DNA of 64,000 nucleotides from Phoronis australis (taxonomy: Eukaryota > Phoronida > Phoronidae). A program made the translations under genes and the position numbers. Below the pieces are notes generated by a model, which worked only from the letters and a program-made list of their open reading frames with translations, was not told the origin of the DNA and did no database searches. Where the stretch lies: NCBI GenBank assembly GCA_002633005.1, contig NMRA01000551.1:140809-204808 (forward strand). The letters run 5' to 3'. Of the stretch, positions 46,430 to 59,249 are shown piece after piece; the first letter of the stretch is position 1; each line of letters opens with the position of its first letter.

Positions 46430-47090
46430 CCACGAACAACTTGCCTTAAGTCCCGTCCACACACAGCCGACCCTAAAACAACTTGCACGAGTGCAACTTA
46501 CTTCCCTTTTAAGTGAAGCATTCACACACACGTATCCCATAACTAGGGTAAGGTGGAAGATGTCGCTCTGTGCGTGACAATGAACACCTAACGTGAGTAT
46601 GGCGTGCAAAAAAAAATCCGGCTGTATATAACTACAGCTGATTACCGTACTTCTGCCTCGCCCCAGGTTTGCGCCCACACAGCGATTAGAAGTGGCACAA
46701 GTTACCATTGAACAAATTAGCCTACCTCGATAAGGTGGAGTGAGTGGTCACAAGTAGGGCACAATTTGCACTAGTTTAATTAGCGTCCAGACCATACTCA
46801 AACCTAGCGTCAATTCATTCCAGGGTAAGTCTGTGTGCATGCCACTTTCGATCATCTTGCCTCTTCTCATCAGTCCGCACTACACAACCCTACACCATGC
46901 AACTGATTAGACATCACTATTTGAGTAACTCAACAAGTGCACAGCTGATTGCAGGTTTGCATCCATATTACAACTTGAGTTGAGGAAAGTTACCTTGGAA
47001 GAAGTTACCCAACCTGGATAAGGTGGTAAGTTGTCACACCTGTCCAGTTGCCCTACCTGGATAAGGTGGGTAAGAGCACTAGAGGTTATC
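46430..47090. mobile_element. Probable MITE remnants with CTACCTGGATAAGGTGG repeats
   Basis: The motif CTACCTGGATAAGGTGG or a variant occurs near 46722, 47009 and 47051, and an inverted GCACGAGTGCA lies at 46486. GTCCACACACAGC marks the left side. Boundaries are uncertain. Non-coding. Confidence 0.35.
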
Positions 47091-47831
47091 ACACTAACAG
47101 CAAGTTATTTATTATTGTAAAACATACATTTGCCAATTTACAGCTATGTACGCATAATGTTTTCATAGTGCCACCTAGCAAAAACACTGGTGACCATTTC
47201 ACAACTTAGTGATAACTTAAATGCTGGATAAGTTTCAAAGCTTGTGCGAAAACTTGACAAGTAAAAACTTTGAAGTGCATTATGATGTCACTTAAGATTT
47301 TAACTCCAAATTTAACACACATACAGGCAATATTTTAACTACATTTTCCTTTTTATAGTGCCACAACTACAGAGTTCAAGCCAGATCAAAGCCAATGATC
47401 ACCTGTAGACATTTAAAATTTGTGGTGTCACACTATGCAGAATCACTTGTTACCAGCTGTCCTGGTGGCCTTTTAACATTGCCAATGTGGGGGGCCAGAA
47501 ACTAAGGGATAGTATAACCAGCAGAAATAACACACAAATATGAATTCCAATCTCAAGACATAACAAATCAATCAGTGGTGATGACATAGGTTCAACTAAC
47601 AGGCCAACACAGCTGGTCAAGTACAAATTCTTCAACAACAACAAAATACAGAAACAGCCAAATTTTAAAGAACACAAGACCAGTCCACCTATTCCTTAAA
47701 TTTTCTAGGCCCTTACAAAACATTCACCAAATACAGTGATTCTCCACTTATTTTGCGCAAAAACAGTTGCTAAAATTGTCATTTTTACACCATTCAATGA
47801 CTGACTTACCTTCCTGTGAATGACAGAAACT

Positions 47832-47864
47832 TTATCAAACATCTTTTATGTCATTTACACAGCA
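47832..47864 (-). CDS. Possible first coding exon, unrecognised
   Basis: ATG, MFDKVSVIHRK, then a consensus donor GTAAGTCA, phase 0. The 100 bp upstream on this strand (TTATTGCCGCCGCAG, AAGCCGGAG) looks leader-like. Eleven codons are too few to name the gene. Confidence 0.22.
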
Positions 47865-48865
47865 CAAACTGCGGCGGCAATAAAGCACTAAAATTCTAAC
47901 AACTCCGGCTTTCTGGATAATTTCACGAAATAAAACTTGACACGTGTGCCACATTGTGTGCTAAAGAGGCGAAGACTGCGGCAATTACATTAGAATGCTA
48001 CAACCTGGTGATGTTGTAACACAGCCAATTAACACAACTAGCGAACACCTAGACAACTGTCAAGAAAATTCCAAGCCTGGCAACCCTTTCAGTAAAACTC
48101 GTCATGACATGCTTTCAACCTCAATTCACTGAAAACACCTGTAACTATTCAAATGATGAACACATTCTCACCTTGATGACCTACAAGACTTTCCCTAATC
48201 CACAATATGAGTCAATCAACTTCCACTCCAGACAGCCTCTTTTCTCCAGTACCTGAACAGTATACCTTAAACTTAGTGACCACCTGGGACAGGTAAGGCC
48301 TTCATCTCAGGACTCAGGTATGAATACACAAGTTGCAACAAGTCAGGTACACATTCTCACAATGAGCACCCCTGTGTGTGCTTGTGTGATTAGTGAATTA
48401 CTGAACTGAGAATGAGGATGGTTGAATAGGTCAGTCCATTATGCCAGAGGGGTAATAGTCCCTGCAATGGATGAGTCCATCTGAATACACAAGAACAGCA
48501 CGAGAGAGACTGAAGACCCAGTTCCACACAATGTGCTGCATGTTGAAATTCATCTTGAGAAATAAGAACTCGTCATGAGTAAACACAATCAAAAAGTGAT
48601 AAAAGAGTAAAAAACTGGGTACTAAAACTTACAAAACATTCTTAGACGACCTTAGAAACTGAAACTATGATGAATTGTCAAGATATCTAAGAAATAGATG
48701 TGGAAAGTGTGAAAACCTGAGTACAAATACATCACAAGCCACGCTTATCAAGAGGGCAGTTTCAAAATGATCTGACGACTGTTGTGCAATAATTTTCACG
48801 ACTTAGTGTCCTAAAAGATGTAGTGTATTCACTTACAGAGTAAGGTATAGGAGTTCTGCATTTTT

Positions 48866-48940
48866 AGAACCAGTTTTCTCCACTGAATATCAAGCAGAAC
48901 TGGTTCTTGAAATCCAGCCCCCCCTGTAAATGACTATGGA
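48866..48940. repeat. Small dispersed repeat M4, copy 2
   Basis: See the copy at 33084-33170; same inverted GAACCAGTT / AACTGGTTC and C-rich end. Confidence 0.55.
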
Positions 48941-50103
48941 ATGCACTAAGAATCTCTAACATCTTGGAATGTGTGTGCAAATTGATACCAAACCACAAAC
49001 AAAATAAGGGAAACAGAGAAAAAAGTAAAAGATGGCATTTAAAATTTCAATTTATCAATCAGTAGGCAAGTACTAAAATTATAATCCATGTTAAATTCAA
49101 CGACAGCGTGTTTGGTGAACAAGTGTCATCACTTCTGATGTAAATAATTACGTGCAACAAGACAAAATCAGTTTTAAGAAAATCACTCATGACAAAATCG
49201 TTACAAATTTCAAACTCGCAGGTTCCCACATCGTGTGTCAGAGACTGGTTGAAATGCAAATATATCTCTACAAAAATCAGAGCTTAGAAAGCCCGGGTGA
49301 CCCACTCAAAACAGGCATAGCCTCCTTCAAATATTTCAGGCTTTCCAAGGACTTCTTTCAATGGCGTAGGAAGTTTTTGTTTCGTGGGGGGCAAAGAAAA
49401 GGAGAGCACCTCGCAAAGCCCCTCCCCAATTGCCACCAATTTCACCCCATGGTCGACATCAGTGCATCAATACCTTCCTCACAGTCAACACCAATTTCAC
49501 CCCCTCCCCAGTCATCATCAATACCTCGATTCTTTCTGTTTTTACCAGTAATCAGTTGCTGAAGCAAATGAAGTATAGATGAGGTGGACGCATCTCTACA
49601 AAACAACTCAAACTGCCAAGTCGCAAATAAAGTATAAAAATCTAATATAGTCTTCTACTCAAAGCAAACATGTAGCAAATTCAGGTAACTACATAATCTT
49701 CTGCTTGTCTCCACCAGCTTACCGATGTAATATTTATAAGGAGTTTCTTAATCAAATCAATAACTCAAAGTTTACGGAGGTCACAATTGACCCACACAAG
49801 TGGGATAAACAAACAAGTGTATCCACATATGAACTAAGAGGAAGGCGAAATCAATGCAGCTCAAATAGTTCTCGTATCAAAATAAAGTTTTGCAGTCAAC
49901 CAGACATTTCCGCATGAGACCAAGTCCATGACTGAACAGGATGGTGTCTCCCTTCAAGACTGAGTGATACGGAAGGGACATCCATGAGAGGGGAATAGCG
50001 TACTTGAGAGAAGAGCAATTTCCACAACAAATGAGTCTGCAAACGAGAGTATGAACGAGGTATTACTGACAAACAGTTCACTAAACCTCCTCTAGTAACA
50101 AGT

Positions 50104-50510
50104 TGACACTTATCCATAGAAGCAAAATGCCAGTAATTTGAAAGGTTGCAAGAGTTACTATTGCTGGTGTTTTGAATCACCCCAACACTGCTGGTGTTTT
50201 GAATCACCCCAACACTGCTGGTGTTTTGAATCATCCCAACACTGCTGGTGTTTTGAATCATCCCAACACTGCTGGTGTTTTGAATCACCCCAACACTGCT
50301 GGTGTTTTGAATCATCCCAACACTGCTGGTGTTTTGAATCATCCCAACACTGCTGGTGNGACACTTATCCATAGAAGCAAAATGCCAGTAATTTGAAAGG
50401 TTGCAAGAGTTACTATTGCTGGTGTTTTGAATCATCACAACACTGCTGGTGTTTTGAATCATCCCAACACTGCTGGTGTTTTGAATCACCTCAACACTGC
50501 TGGTGTTTTC
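50104..50510. repeat. 27-bp minisatellite interrupted by an N and a repeated flank
   Basis: About seven units of GCTGGTGTTTTGAATCATCC plus CAACACT run from 50162 to the N at 50359. Then the unique left flank (GACACTTATCCATAGAAGCA and about 60 further bases, first seen at 50104) appears again, followed by about four more units to 50510. This indicates overlapping contig ends, so the true copy number is unknown. Open frames on both strands here are by-products. Confidence 0.88.
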
Positions 50511-51715
50511 ACTAGCACTTTTGGAGCCAGACAACTTGCTTCAGCAGATACACTTTCGCACTGGATGAGCACTCGACTTGCTTATTGTTGGTTTAACCAA
50601 TCCAGTGTTCTCAACAGGATTTAAGTTGAGTGCGGTTTTGGTTGCAATTTTTTGTCACTTATTAGATGATAGGCAATTTTAAATAAAAATGGCAAGATTC
50701 AAACTGCATTAGGCACTAGACTGAAGTCAGTGACAGTAACGACTCATCACTCTGCTCGTTGGGACAACTAAAACACCATGTAGTCATGGTTGATATGTTA
50801 ACCAGTCAAAAATGAAGCATGGTGGCTCAAAATTTGAGCATGGTGGCTCACAACACTCAAGCAGTCTGGTGAAAAGGCAGTTCATTGTTGAAAGTAAACA
50901 TGCTTTGACATCAAGTTTCACTTTAAAAGGGATTCAATAGGTGAGGAAATGAACTAACTGCTGATAAAAAATGACCCCAACATAGACAGGCATCTGTCTG
51001 GCTAAAATACTGGTGTTCTTCATCACTGAAAAACAGCTAGCATTTTCCCAACCAAGTATTACCATGTTAGCCATTATGTGAACGAGGTATTACTGAGACA
51101 GGCTCATTGAAACCCCCCTGGTAGCAGACAGATCCATGGAATGTCTAAAAAACACTTTGTTAAGTTCAACATACATCTAATCTACACGTGAATCAGCACA
51201 TAGAGTATTCAAGAGGCAAAAAATCTTTGACATAAAACAAATTGGAACAGAGGCAATGTCTATATATTAGGATCTAACAAGATCTAATACGAAAGCATGT
51301 TGCCATGGTAACTAATCAAGAAGTGTTGAGGAGATTTGCACAAATTGCATAAAACTCTGGCAAAGAACATGGAAAGTGTTGCCGTAGAGTTCAAAAGTTC
51401 ACTGACACTTTTACTGTAGCCTTTGCCAAAGGTTCCAAGTTCCATTAAATTTCACTCAGGTCTATCCCAGACTACTAAAAGTGAGACCTGGCTATAAGAC
51501 AGACATACAGCTAAAATCCATACTTGGGCCTATCACACACAGCTAAAATCTTAATAAACAGTTCAATTTTCTTTATCAATGTAGACTGACATGTGTGGTG
51601 TAGAAAAAGGCTCCCTCAATCATTACAATATGGCTTCATAGATGATTTTCCATTACACATGCTTTGGACATTTAGCTCTTGTTGATAAAAGGTGTTAGCT
51701 TATGATCTGACTACA

Positions 51716-51716
51716 G

Positions 51717-51773
<57 letters not shown>

Positions 51774-51825
51774 TCATCAATCAATCGATCAATCAATCAA
51801 TTCATCAATCAATCCATCAATGGTT
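51716..51825. repeat. (TCAA)n microsatellite
   Basis: More than 20 TCAA units, pure at first and then interrupted (ATCGATC, TTCATC). Confidence 0.97.
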
Positions 51826-52310
51826 TGTTTGTGACCTGGAGAAATTGCTACTCAGCCACACTTCTTATTAAGATGCAATTTCCAAGAAAATCCAATTCTT
51901 GTAAAATGCATTGCACGCATAATTCTTCACCAATGTACTACAGTATGGCAACACATGGAATTTCATTTTGTCCACTTTCTCAAGAATTATGAAAATTAGA
52001 AAAATACCATTTTGTGAATACAACAATATGTACTATATAGCTACCATAAAACAACTGCGACTCAATTTTCAACTATTGCTAGGATTGCTGCAAGCCTCTG
52101 AACAACTAAAAAATGACTATTTTTGTAATTATTTTTGTGTGAAATAATCTTAGAATTACAGTAAAAACTAGTTAGTGCAAACTGTAGCTTTGCAAGCAGC
52201 GATATCACAAGTGACATAGTGAGTGACATGTGAACTTGTTCATAATTCGTGTTTAGGTGGCGAGTTTAGTTTTGTATGACCGGTGCTCTTTATCACACAC
52301 ACCCCAAAAA

Positions 52311-52506
52311 GCATGTTGCAGTGGACAGTGCTTTCACTTGTGGCATGTTGCAGTGGACAGTGCTTTCACTTGTGGCATGTTGCAGTGGACAGTGCTTTCA
52401 CTTGTGGCATGTTGCAGTGGACAGTGCTTTCACTTGTGGTATGTTGCAGTGGACAGTGCTTTCACTTGTGGTATGTTGCAGTGGACAGTGCTTTCACTTC
52501 TGGTAT
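52311..52506. repeat. 32-bp minisatellite, about 6 copies
   Basis: Units of GCATGTTGCAGTGGACAGTG plus CTTTCACTTGTG. With 32 bp and no stop in any frame, all three plus-strand frames are open across it. Confidence 0.93.
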
Positions 52507-52649
52507 GCTCAAGTGTGTAATGTTGTTTACCATTATCTTATTTGCACATCAACCCGACTTTTCCTGCAGAAAAAAACTATAGCAGCACAGCTCAATGAGG
52601 AAGTTTTGCAGCAGGCAAGATCTTCCAAACTGAGTCTAAACACTGACTG

Positions 52650-52860
52650 GTGTCAACACAGACCGTTTTCTTAACAAAAATAACTTTTCAGGAAAATTCA
52701 TTGCTTTGAGCCTAAGTTTGTATGGCACAAATTTTACCAAACAACATTAGGTAAAAGTTTTAAGCATTTACAACAATGTGGTAAGCCTCTGAAAGATAGA
52801 AATACGGCAATTTTAATGATTATTTTTGTCCCAAATTGAACAATTCTGTAAATGAAGAAC
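52650..52860 (-). repeat. Dispersed repeat family R2, copy 2
   Basis: Reverse-orientation match of 20230-20430. A more diverged relative may lie at about 51950-52190 (GCAAGCCTCTGAACAACTA, ATTATTTTTGTGTGAAATAA). Confidence 0.6.
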
Positions 52861-54517
52861 CTATCATCTTAGCCATGTTTCCAAACTGTATGTGTGCAAA
52901 CTGGAGTTTGATCAAGTGTGAAAATAATGTTTGTGAAAAGCCTTGCCTGAATAGATCATGTCTGGTCGTTATTCATCAAATTATATAATCAGATTTCAAG
53001 ACACGGAATTCTCACCGAGTCAAATTTCATTGGTGAGTCCAAATCAGAACACTTACAATAACTTTTTAATTTTAATAATGGCTATACAGAACTCTTCAGA
53101 TTTACGCTTAAGTTCAGCTTAACGTCCTCAGTCCCTCAGGTGTTCCAAATTTTTAACACCTATACTCAGATTAGTGTCTTCACCAAATTTCTATGAACAA
53201 GACTTCCTTAGAAGAGCTCACCTCACAACACTTTAATATACACAACTCTCATGACTTTGCATAACAAACAGTTAATTTCAACAGCATTTTGCCACATTCT
53301 AGTGTCGGTTGTCACTCACCTGAAAACAACATGAAATAGCTCTTTTGGCTCATACGAATTCTAATTTTACTGTACTTGTGTGTAAAAAGTGACAAAGGCA
53401 TTTGTGTGAGCGAATTCAGTATTCATGTAAACATCCGTTACTAATTGCGAAACATTCTATTCTTTTATAACGCCCACCCGGTCCGATTAACGCCCACCCC
53501 AATTTTTTAATTGCCTTATTTAAGCACAACGCGTATGCGTATACTGAACACAATCCATGTGTGACTTCTAGCACGCAGAATTGTACGTACGCATCATGCT
53601 CAAGTAAATCTTTGAAATGTCTGCGAAATCAATCGACTAAAATCACGAAGAAGGCTGAAGGTAAAAATAGAGCCAATCACTGCAACAAGACAGAAAAAAA
53701 AACAGACTCAATCAATTTATTGAACCTTGGGGCTTTGAGGCTTCTTTCTACTCCAGACATGAGAATTTGTTTTAATAGCATAGAACAGTTGTCTCCACTA
53801 ATAAATACCACAAACCTAGACCATTCAGGTAACAAGTTCTATTCCACTTGTCCAGATACTCCTGCACATTTACATTAGCTTCACAAGTCTTGTGAAATGC
53901 TGGTAGTTTTTCAGAGCCCTATCAAGTTATAGATTGTGTCTTCAGATTAGCCAACACAAATAGGTAATTTTTTGCTAGTACACCTCCATTTTGGTTGGCA
54001 TGAATTAATATCCTGGTGATAAATGGTCACCGTTCAACAAAAAGAAATCGTATAAGTTATCACGATTGAGGATGAGGCTTGCATGAAGAATCATGCCAAC
54101 CATGAATGTGAATTCTCATCAACCATATACATCACTTCATACCATTGATAGGAATGGTTGATGGGAATACATACAAAATGTATATACAAAATGTATGTAC
54201 AAAATGTATGCGATAAATTTGTTTTGTTCCTTTTCAAGGGAGAATTGACATCTAAGCACATTCACTCTCTGCACTAAACACATCAATTCAATGATCACAA
54301 TGGCACTCTTCTCAGGTGCCCTTTATTGTAACTCAAATCTCAGCTCTCAAACTTGACAATATAGCACCACCTGAAGGTTGCCTTGTAATGGTTCACTAAC
54401 TGGCCTTTCTTGTTACCAGCAAAAGTGCTAATGGAAACGCTGGCGTTTCAGCCCACATCAATGATTACAGGAAAACAGAAAACGGTTGTCCTGAAATCTT
54501 TTAGACCAATGCTAAAA

Positions 54518-54940
54518 GGCCTTTTCATACTGACTTGCCTCCTGTATGAGCGCAGCGTCGACATAAACTGTGAATTTCTACCGGCTTTGGTATTTAATGT
54601 ACATCGAAGTAAACGACATGTGATGCTACTGTCATCGAAGTAATCGTAAGGTAGCACTGATGCATGGCGTGTACATTAAGATTTCTTAGTGGGACATCTT
54701 AGGAACATTTACATGTGCTAATTGACATATAACTTACTTCTAATTAGATTGGTGTTCATTCAAGCAGAATATAAGCAACTATTATTGACGACACTGCCCT
54801 TGAATTGTTGAAGCTAACAGTGGCCCCTGGCGATAACTTCGATGGGTCCGAAGTTGACCGTTCATACTGCAAAGCAGTGTCGACACTCTGCTGTTAAATC
54901 CACCTGTTTGCTGTGGAGTTAACTGGTGCTGTTAATTTTC
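54518..54940 (-). mobile_element. MITE family of 4599-5092, truncated inverted copy
   Basis: Starts GGCCTTTTCATACTGACTTG. GCGATAACTTCGATGG, CCGAAGTTGACCGTTCATAC and GAGTTAACTGGTGCTGTTAA match the reverse complement of copy 1. The right end is missing. Confidence 0.65.
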
Positions 54941-55615
54941 TTATTTTTCTAATTAAAGCGTTCAACAGGTTTACTTGTTTCTGCCTAGCTAACACAGGAA
55001 AAACAATTAGTTGGGCTCTTAAAGCTTCAATGTTTGCTAGAAAAGATCCTTGCTCAAGACATAACCCAACTGTAACAACAGGGTAGTCCAAAACGTTTCA
55101 CAAAGATACCAAACACCTGTCCAACCAAATGCCCTTCTGACTGACAGCTAGCATAGCTCAACATGCCTGTGTCATCATATTATACCATTCCCTGGGGTGA
55201 CAACTGCAAGGGTTCTGTGACAAACAACACTTTCCTCAGTTGGGATGACTCATCTGAACACACTGGGAGTCCAGAGTATCACATAGCACATAATCCCAAA
55301 GTCAATCAAAAACACAATAGGACATCAGATGGCAATTTCCCCTGACCCGGTTTTTTTGGGTTAGCATTAGTGTGTTAGCAGTTACCAGTGTACTATGAAG
55401 AGACAACTGTGTAGTAGTTCAGATTACAAAGTTATATCCAGAAACAAGACCCAGCTATTTCCTCCGCACTATTTTTTGTAAAGCAGTTATAAACCAAATT
55501 CTAGTGTAAAAATATCAACTTTCCAAAGTGGAGTATATGCATCGCATTCTTATTCTTTACTTGAATTGAAACTGGTTACTATAAATCACCAGCAATTCCC
55601 CATTGACATCTAAAG

Positions 55616-55855
55616 AGACCCACTGGACTCAACTCACCCCTGATAAGTAAGTTAATGACCTTGGTTCAGAAGGGACCCACTGAACCGAACCCAATCCACA
55701 CCTGATAAGTAAATTAAAGACCCTTGTTCTGAAGGGACCCACTGAACACAACCCACCCCTAATAAGTAAATTAAAGATCCCCAGGTTCTGAAGGGACACA
55801 CTGAACCCAACCCACCCCTGATAAGTAACTTAATGACCCTGGTTCTGAAGCAATA
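55616..55855. repeat. Tandem repeat of about 60 bp, 4 copies
   Basis: Units contain GACCCACTGAACCCAACCCA, CCCCTGATAAGTAAATTAA and GGTTCTGAAGG. Confidence 0.9.
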
Positions 55856-57774
55856 ATGACTTGACAGTTGTTCTCAAGCAGCGCTCTATTTGCTGACATC
55901 AGATTGTGCTTGGCTCGCCACTGTCAGTATCAAAGTCGTATAGTATTTCCTTCTAAATTCGTTTCAAGGTTAGTGTTGACTTCAAACTTGAAATTACTAG
56001 CAGCTTTCTTAGATATATTACCTTTGATTCATAATTATTCTGTTTATTTCGTGAATTCAATGCATTTGGCACCACATTTAAATAACAACAGGTAAACAGA
56101 CAGAAATCGGAATTGTTCGGCAAAAATCAGATCTGCGAAATTTGCGCTACCAGGCCATGCAGTCGTCTGCATCCTATGCTCGTCCGTGGGAGGAATGGAG
56201 GAAAAACCGAGTTAGAGTCTGAAAGACTGAATGTATGTGTATTTATGGGACTGGGGATGGGTGCCGTTACAACCGTGCGACCTTTTTTGGTAACCTAAGC
56301 TGTTGGTATCGGTAATTTTGTTTTCAGTTTTGGCGACCTCAGATTTCACTTGGTGACCTGGTATTTTTGCCAAAATATGAGAAAGGAAAAAGACCGATTT
56401 TGTGAGAGTAAAGGCCTGAATCAAACGTTGTTTTTTGCCAGAAGACCATGCCCTTTAAACATAAATAGCACTTCTACATTGACTGTTTTTAAAAACATAA
56501 GTTTTAACTATCAAAGTTCCTAAAACTGTCAAAACTAACATGAGGATGGTCTTTAAACAAAACTCCAATGGGAATATGAAATTCTCATATAAATTAAAAG
56601 TTTAATAATGCTGTTTCATTTGTTCAAATTTAAAACACAGGATGACTTTCAGCAATGGAAAGCATTTCATGGATTAAAGCAAGCTTGTACTTGTGGCTTT
56701 TATCATGAATTGTACTAAGCTTTACACAAGATGTTTGGTGTCATTCATATTTGACGTGAACAGCAACTTTACAGGGTCCGAGAATACAGGAACAATTCTA
56801 TGCTGAAGGGTTAAAACATCACCCCTCTTGCCAAAATATACGTCTCACCATTTTTAGTGGGTCAATTCACGTTTTGTGAAATAGCCGTGTTAGTTTAACA
56901 CTAATGTGTGTTTCAAAGTTGCCGTCACTGTGTTAAATAGGTGTGTAACACTAACAGTGATGTTATGCCGGTGTGACAACAGCACTACCCCTGGTGTCAA
57001 CCATTCTGGGCTTGAAAGGTGTAGCTAGTCCTCACCCACAATGGGCCTTTTGAAATTAATATGCAAGGCCAGTGGAAGAAGTTCTTCGTGAACTCTACGC
57101 TAAGTCATACAACTGTCGCAGTTGGCCTGTGAAAGTTAACACAGCTTAACAAAGGTGGTGCTGCCTGAGACGATAATTGTTTTACTGCCACCATAGGTTT
57201 TTAATAGTACAGCCCGAAATGAATTCAACAGATGAAAAAAAATTCTTTTTAAGATAACACGTATACAAGTAAAAATTGAAAGGTGATGCCATGACAGTAT
57301 CATAATGTGAAAATATTCAGTTTTATGAATAGTTTAGTCAACAATTTTGGTCATAACACGTACCCATTGGGTTTAAAAAAGAGCAGTTCATTTGATGTTA
57401 GTGCAGCGTTAGCATAGTATTAGTAATAAAAGTGTTGTTTACCCCATCGTTTGTAGCACGGAAGATGGAAAATAAAGTTCACAACATACAACTAAAAGGA
57501 AAGTTATCAAAATTTGTAACGGGTGGGTAAAAAGATACACCAATGTTACACCAGTGTATTCTACAAGGGTCAAATTTAACTTTTAAGAGAGGCTCATTCT
57601 GCACAATAATAGATAAAATTCGACCTCTTTCACAGAATTAGCAGTTTCAAGAGGAATTCGCATGTTTCAGTCATAGAATTAATAATAATTGGATTATAAT
57701 TACCAAAAGTTAAGAATAACAAATCGTTGATTGATCATGATAAAGTAGTTGTTCATTCTTTCAGTAGGTGGCAC

Positions 57775-57832
57775 TGTTCTTCTTCCGGTTTGGACAAACA
57801 GTAAACACGATGTGCAACAAGATATAGTTAAA
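57775..57832 (+). promoter_or_regulatory. Possible promoter or leader with an ETS-like site
   Basis: TCTTCCGGTTTGG at 57780 contains CTTCCGG, the ETS-family core common near animal transcription starts, about 50 bp before the candidate ATG at 57833. A CTCF-like AGTAGGTGGCAC lies just upstream (57762). Confidence 0.3.
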
Positions 57833-57974
57833 ATGGAGCTGCCACATAATTCAAGACAACAGCAGAGCACTTTCCTCGTCATTTATCGCTTGGAAAGAGT
57901 AAAACGGATTTATAATTTACGAAATGGAAAACAAAGCGGAATTAGATGTTTGCTGACAGATATATTTGGAAAAG
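57833..57974 (+). CDS. Candidate first coding exon, unrecognised
   Basis: 142 bp, 47 codons plus one base. ATG in good context (AAAATGG), then MELPHNSRQQQSTFLVIYRL, ERVKRIYNLRNGKQSGIRCL and LTDIFGK, and donor GTAGGAG. Basic and mixed in composition, with no signal peptide or known motif. The next exon in phase was not found. The longer frame starting at 57749 uses an upstream start that I consider leader. Confidence 0.38.
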
Positions 57975-59231
57975 GTAGGAGTTTCAGTGGTAAAATTTCC
58001 ATAGACTGAAATTTCTGTTACAGGAAAAACAGCATGGGAACCAGATCTTATATATCAACCCCAAGAAATCTAGCAATGTTCCGAACTGATCTGAATGAAA
58101 AGTTATGCTAAACTGACATGAACTCCATAATATTATGGCTGCAGCATTGCTGTAATATAAATAGTTGATACTATAATCATAAAAAATGGCCAAGCAATGT
58201 TTTTTTCACCTTTCATGTTTGAGAGATATTTCCCAGAGTGAAACCTAAGTCATTGAAGATAAACAATATAATTAAAGACTTCCTGACCCCTTCCATACCA
58301 TGCTTGAACATCAGAGGTCCTAAAGCAACCAGTTCTTCATGCAGAACAGTAATGTCAAGCTAAGGGCTCCAATGAAACATAAACTGTCTTTAATGGAAGG
58401 TACCTACAACAAGAGTGACTCCCACTACAACTTGAAGCTAAAACTTTCCACTCCAGGTTCCCGTCTCGCTTAAAACTCGTCCTCACTCTATGTTCACAGA
58501 TGGCAAAGTGGACTTACAAGTTGGACAGCTGTCATGGTACAGAATCCCAGAGAACAACTGTTCAGACAACCGCAATGTAAACAGGCAATGTTTGATGGAA
58601 GAATGGGTAATGAGAGATAATTAATTACCCAGCTGATAATTAGACAAGGCCAGCACTGCACTGAGATGAGATGATTGCTAGAACAATTTGATTCTCACAA
58701 CACTATAATTCAATCAATTACACCACAGTTATACTTGAACAAGTTAAGCTGCGCATGAACACAACCTCAGTCATTCTAGCATGAACTACAAACATTGACC
58801 AACAAATGTCAAGTAACATTGGCAAAAGGATCATACAGTGTTAAGATGAGGAACAAAGAGAAAGACAAAAGTAGCACCACTCATGAGTGAGTAAAAAAGT
58901 TTAAGTGAAGCTAAGTGAGTTTCTTTTAAGGATTGAAAATAAATGAATGATTGCACTACAAAAATTTTAAAACATAGATATCACAGACAAAAGAGCCCCG
59001 GGTGGAAACTATGTGCTGATACTGCAAATCATTATTTTTTCGCGCAAAAGATTTGCCAAAATGACATTTTTCTAGTTTTAAAAGGCTGGTTACATTGTAG
59101 CAAATAATGAAAAATTTACCAAATGTTTTTATTTGACATCTCAGCATTAAAATGCACACTAATAACAGAAAAAATTCTTCTCAATCTTTATTTTAGTTGA
59201 GAAAGTTGACAAAATGAAATTTCATTAGCCC

Positions 59232-59249
59232 ACCATGTTGTGTTCCAAA
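59232..59249. repeat. Copy of the recurrent CCATATTGTGTTCTAAATTG motif
   Basis: CCATGTTGTGTTCCAAAT, preceded by GAAATTTCATTAG as at position 1000. Other copies: 1019, 22464, 37069 and 47949. Confidence 0.55.

Noticed and set aside
49896-50534. 212-codon minus-strand ORF with NTSSVGMIQ repeats
   Set aside because: Translation of the 27-bp minisatellite and its duplicated flank across an N; the frame passes through the assembly join.
53561-53878. 105-codon plus-strand ORF
   Set aside because: Starts at GTG, has no splice or promoter support and follows a repetitive AACGCCCACC tract.
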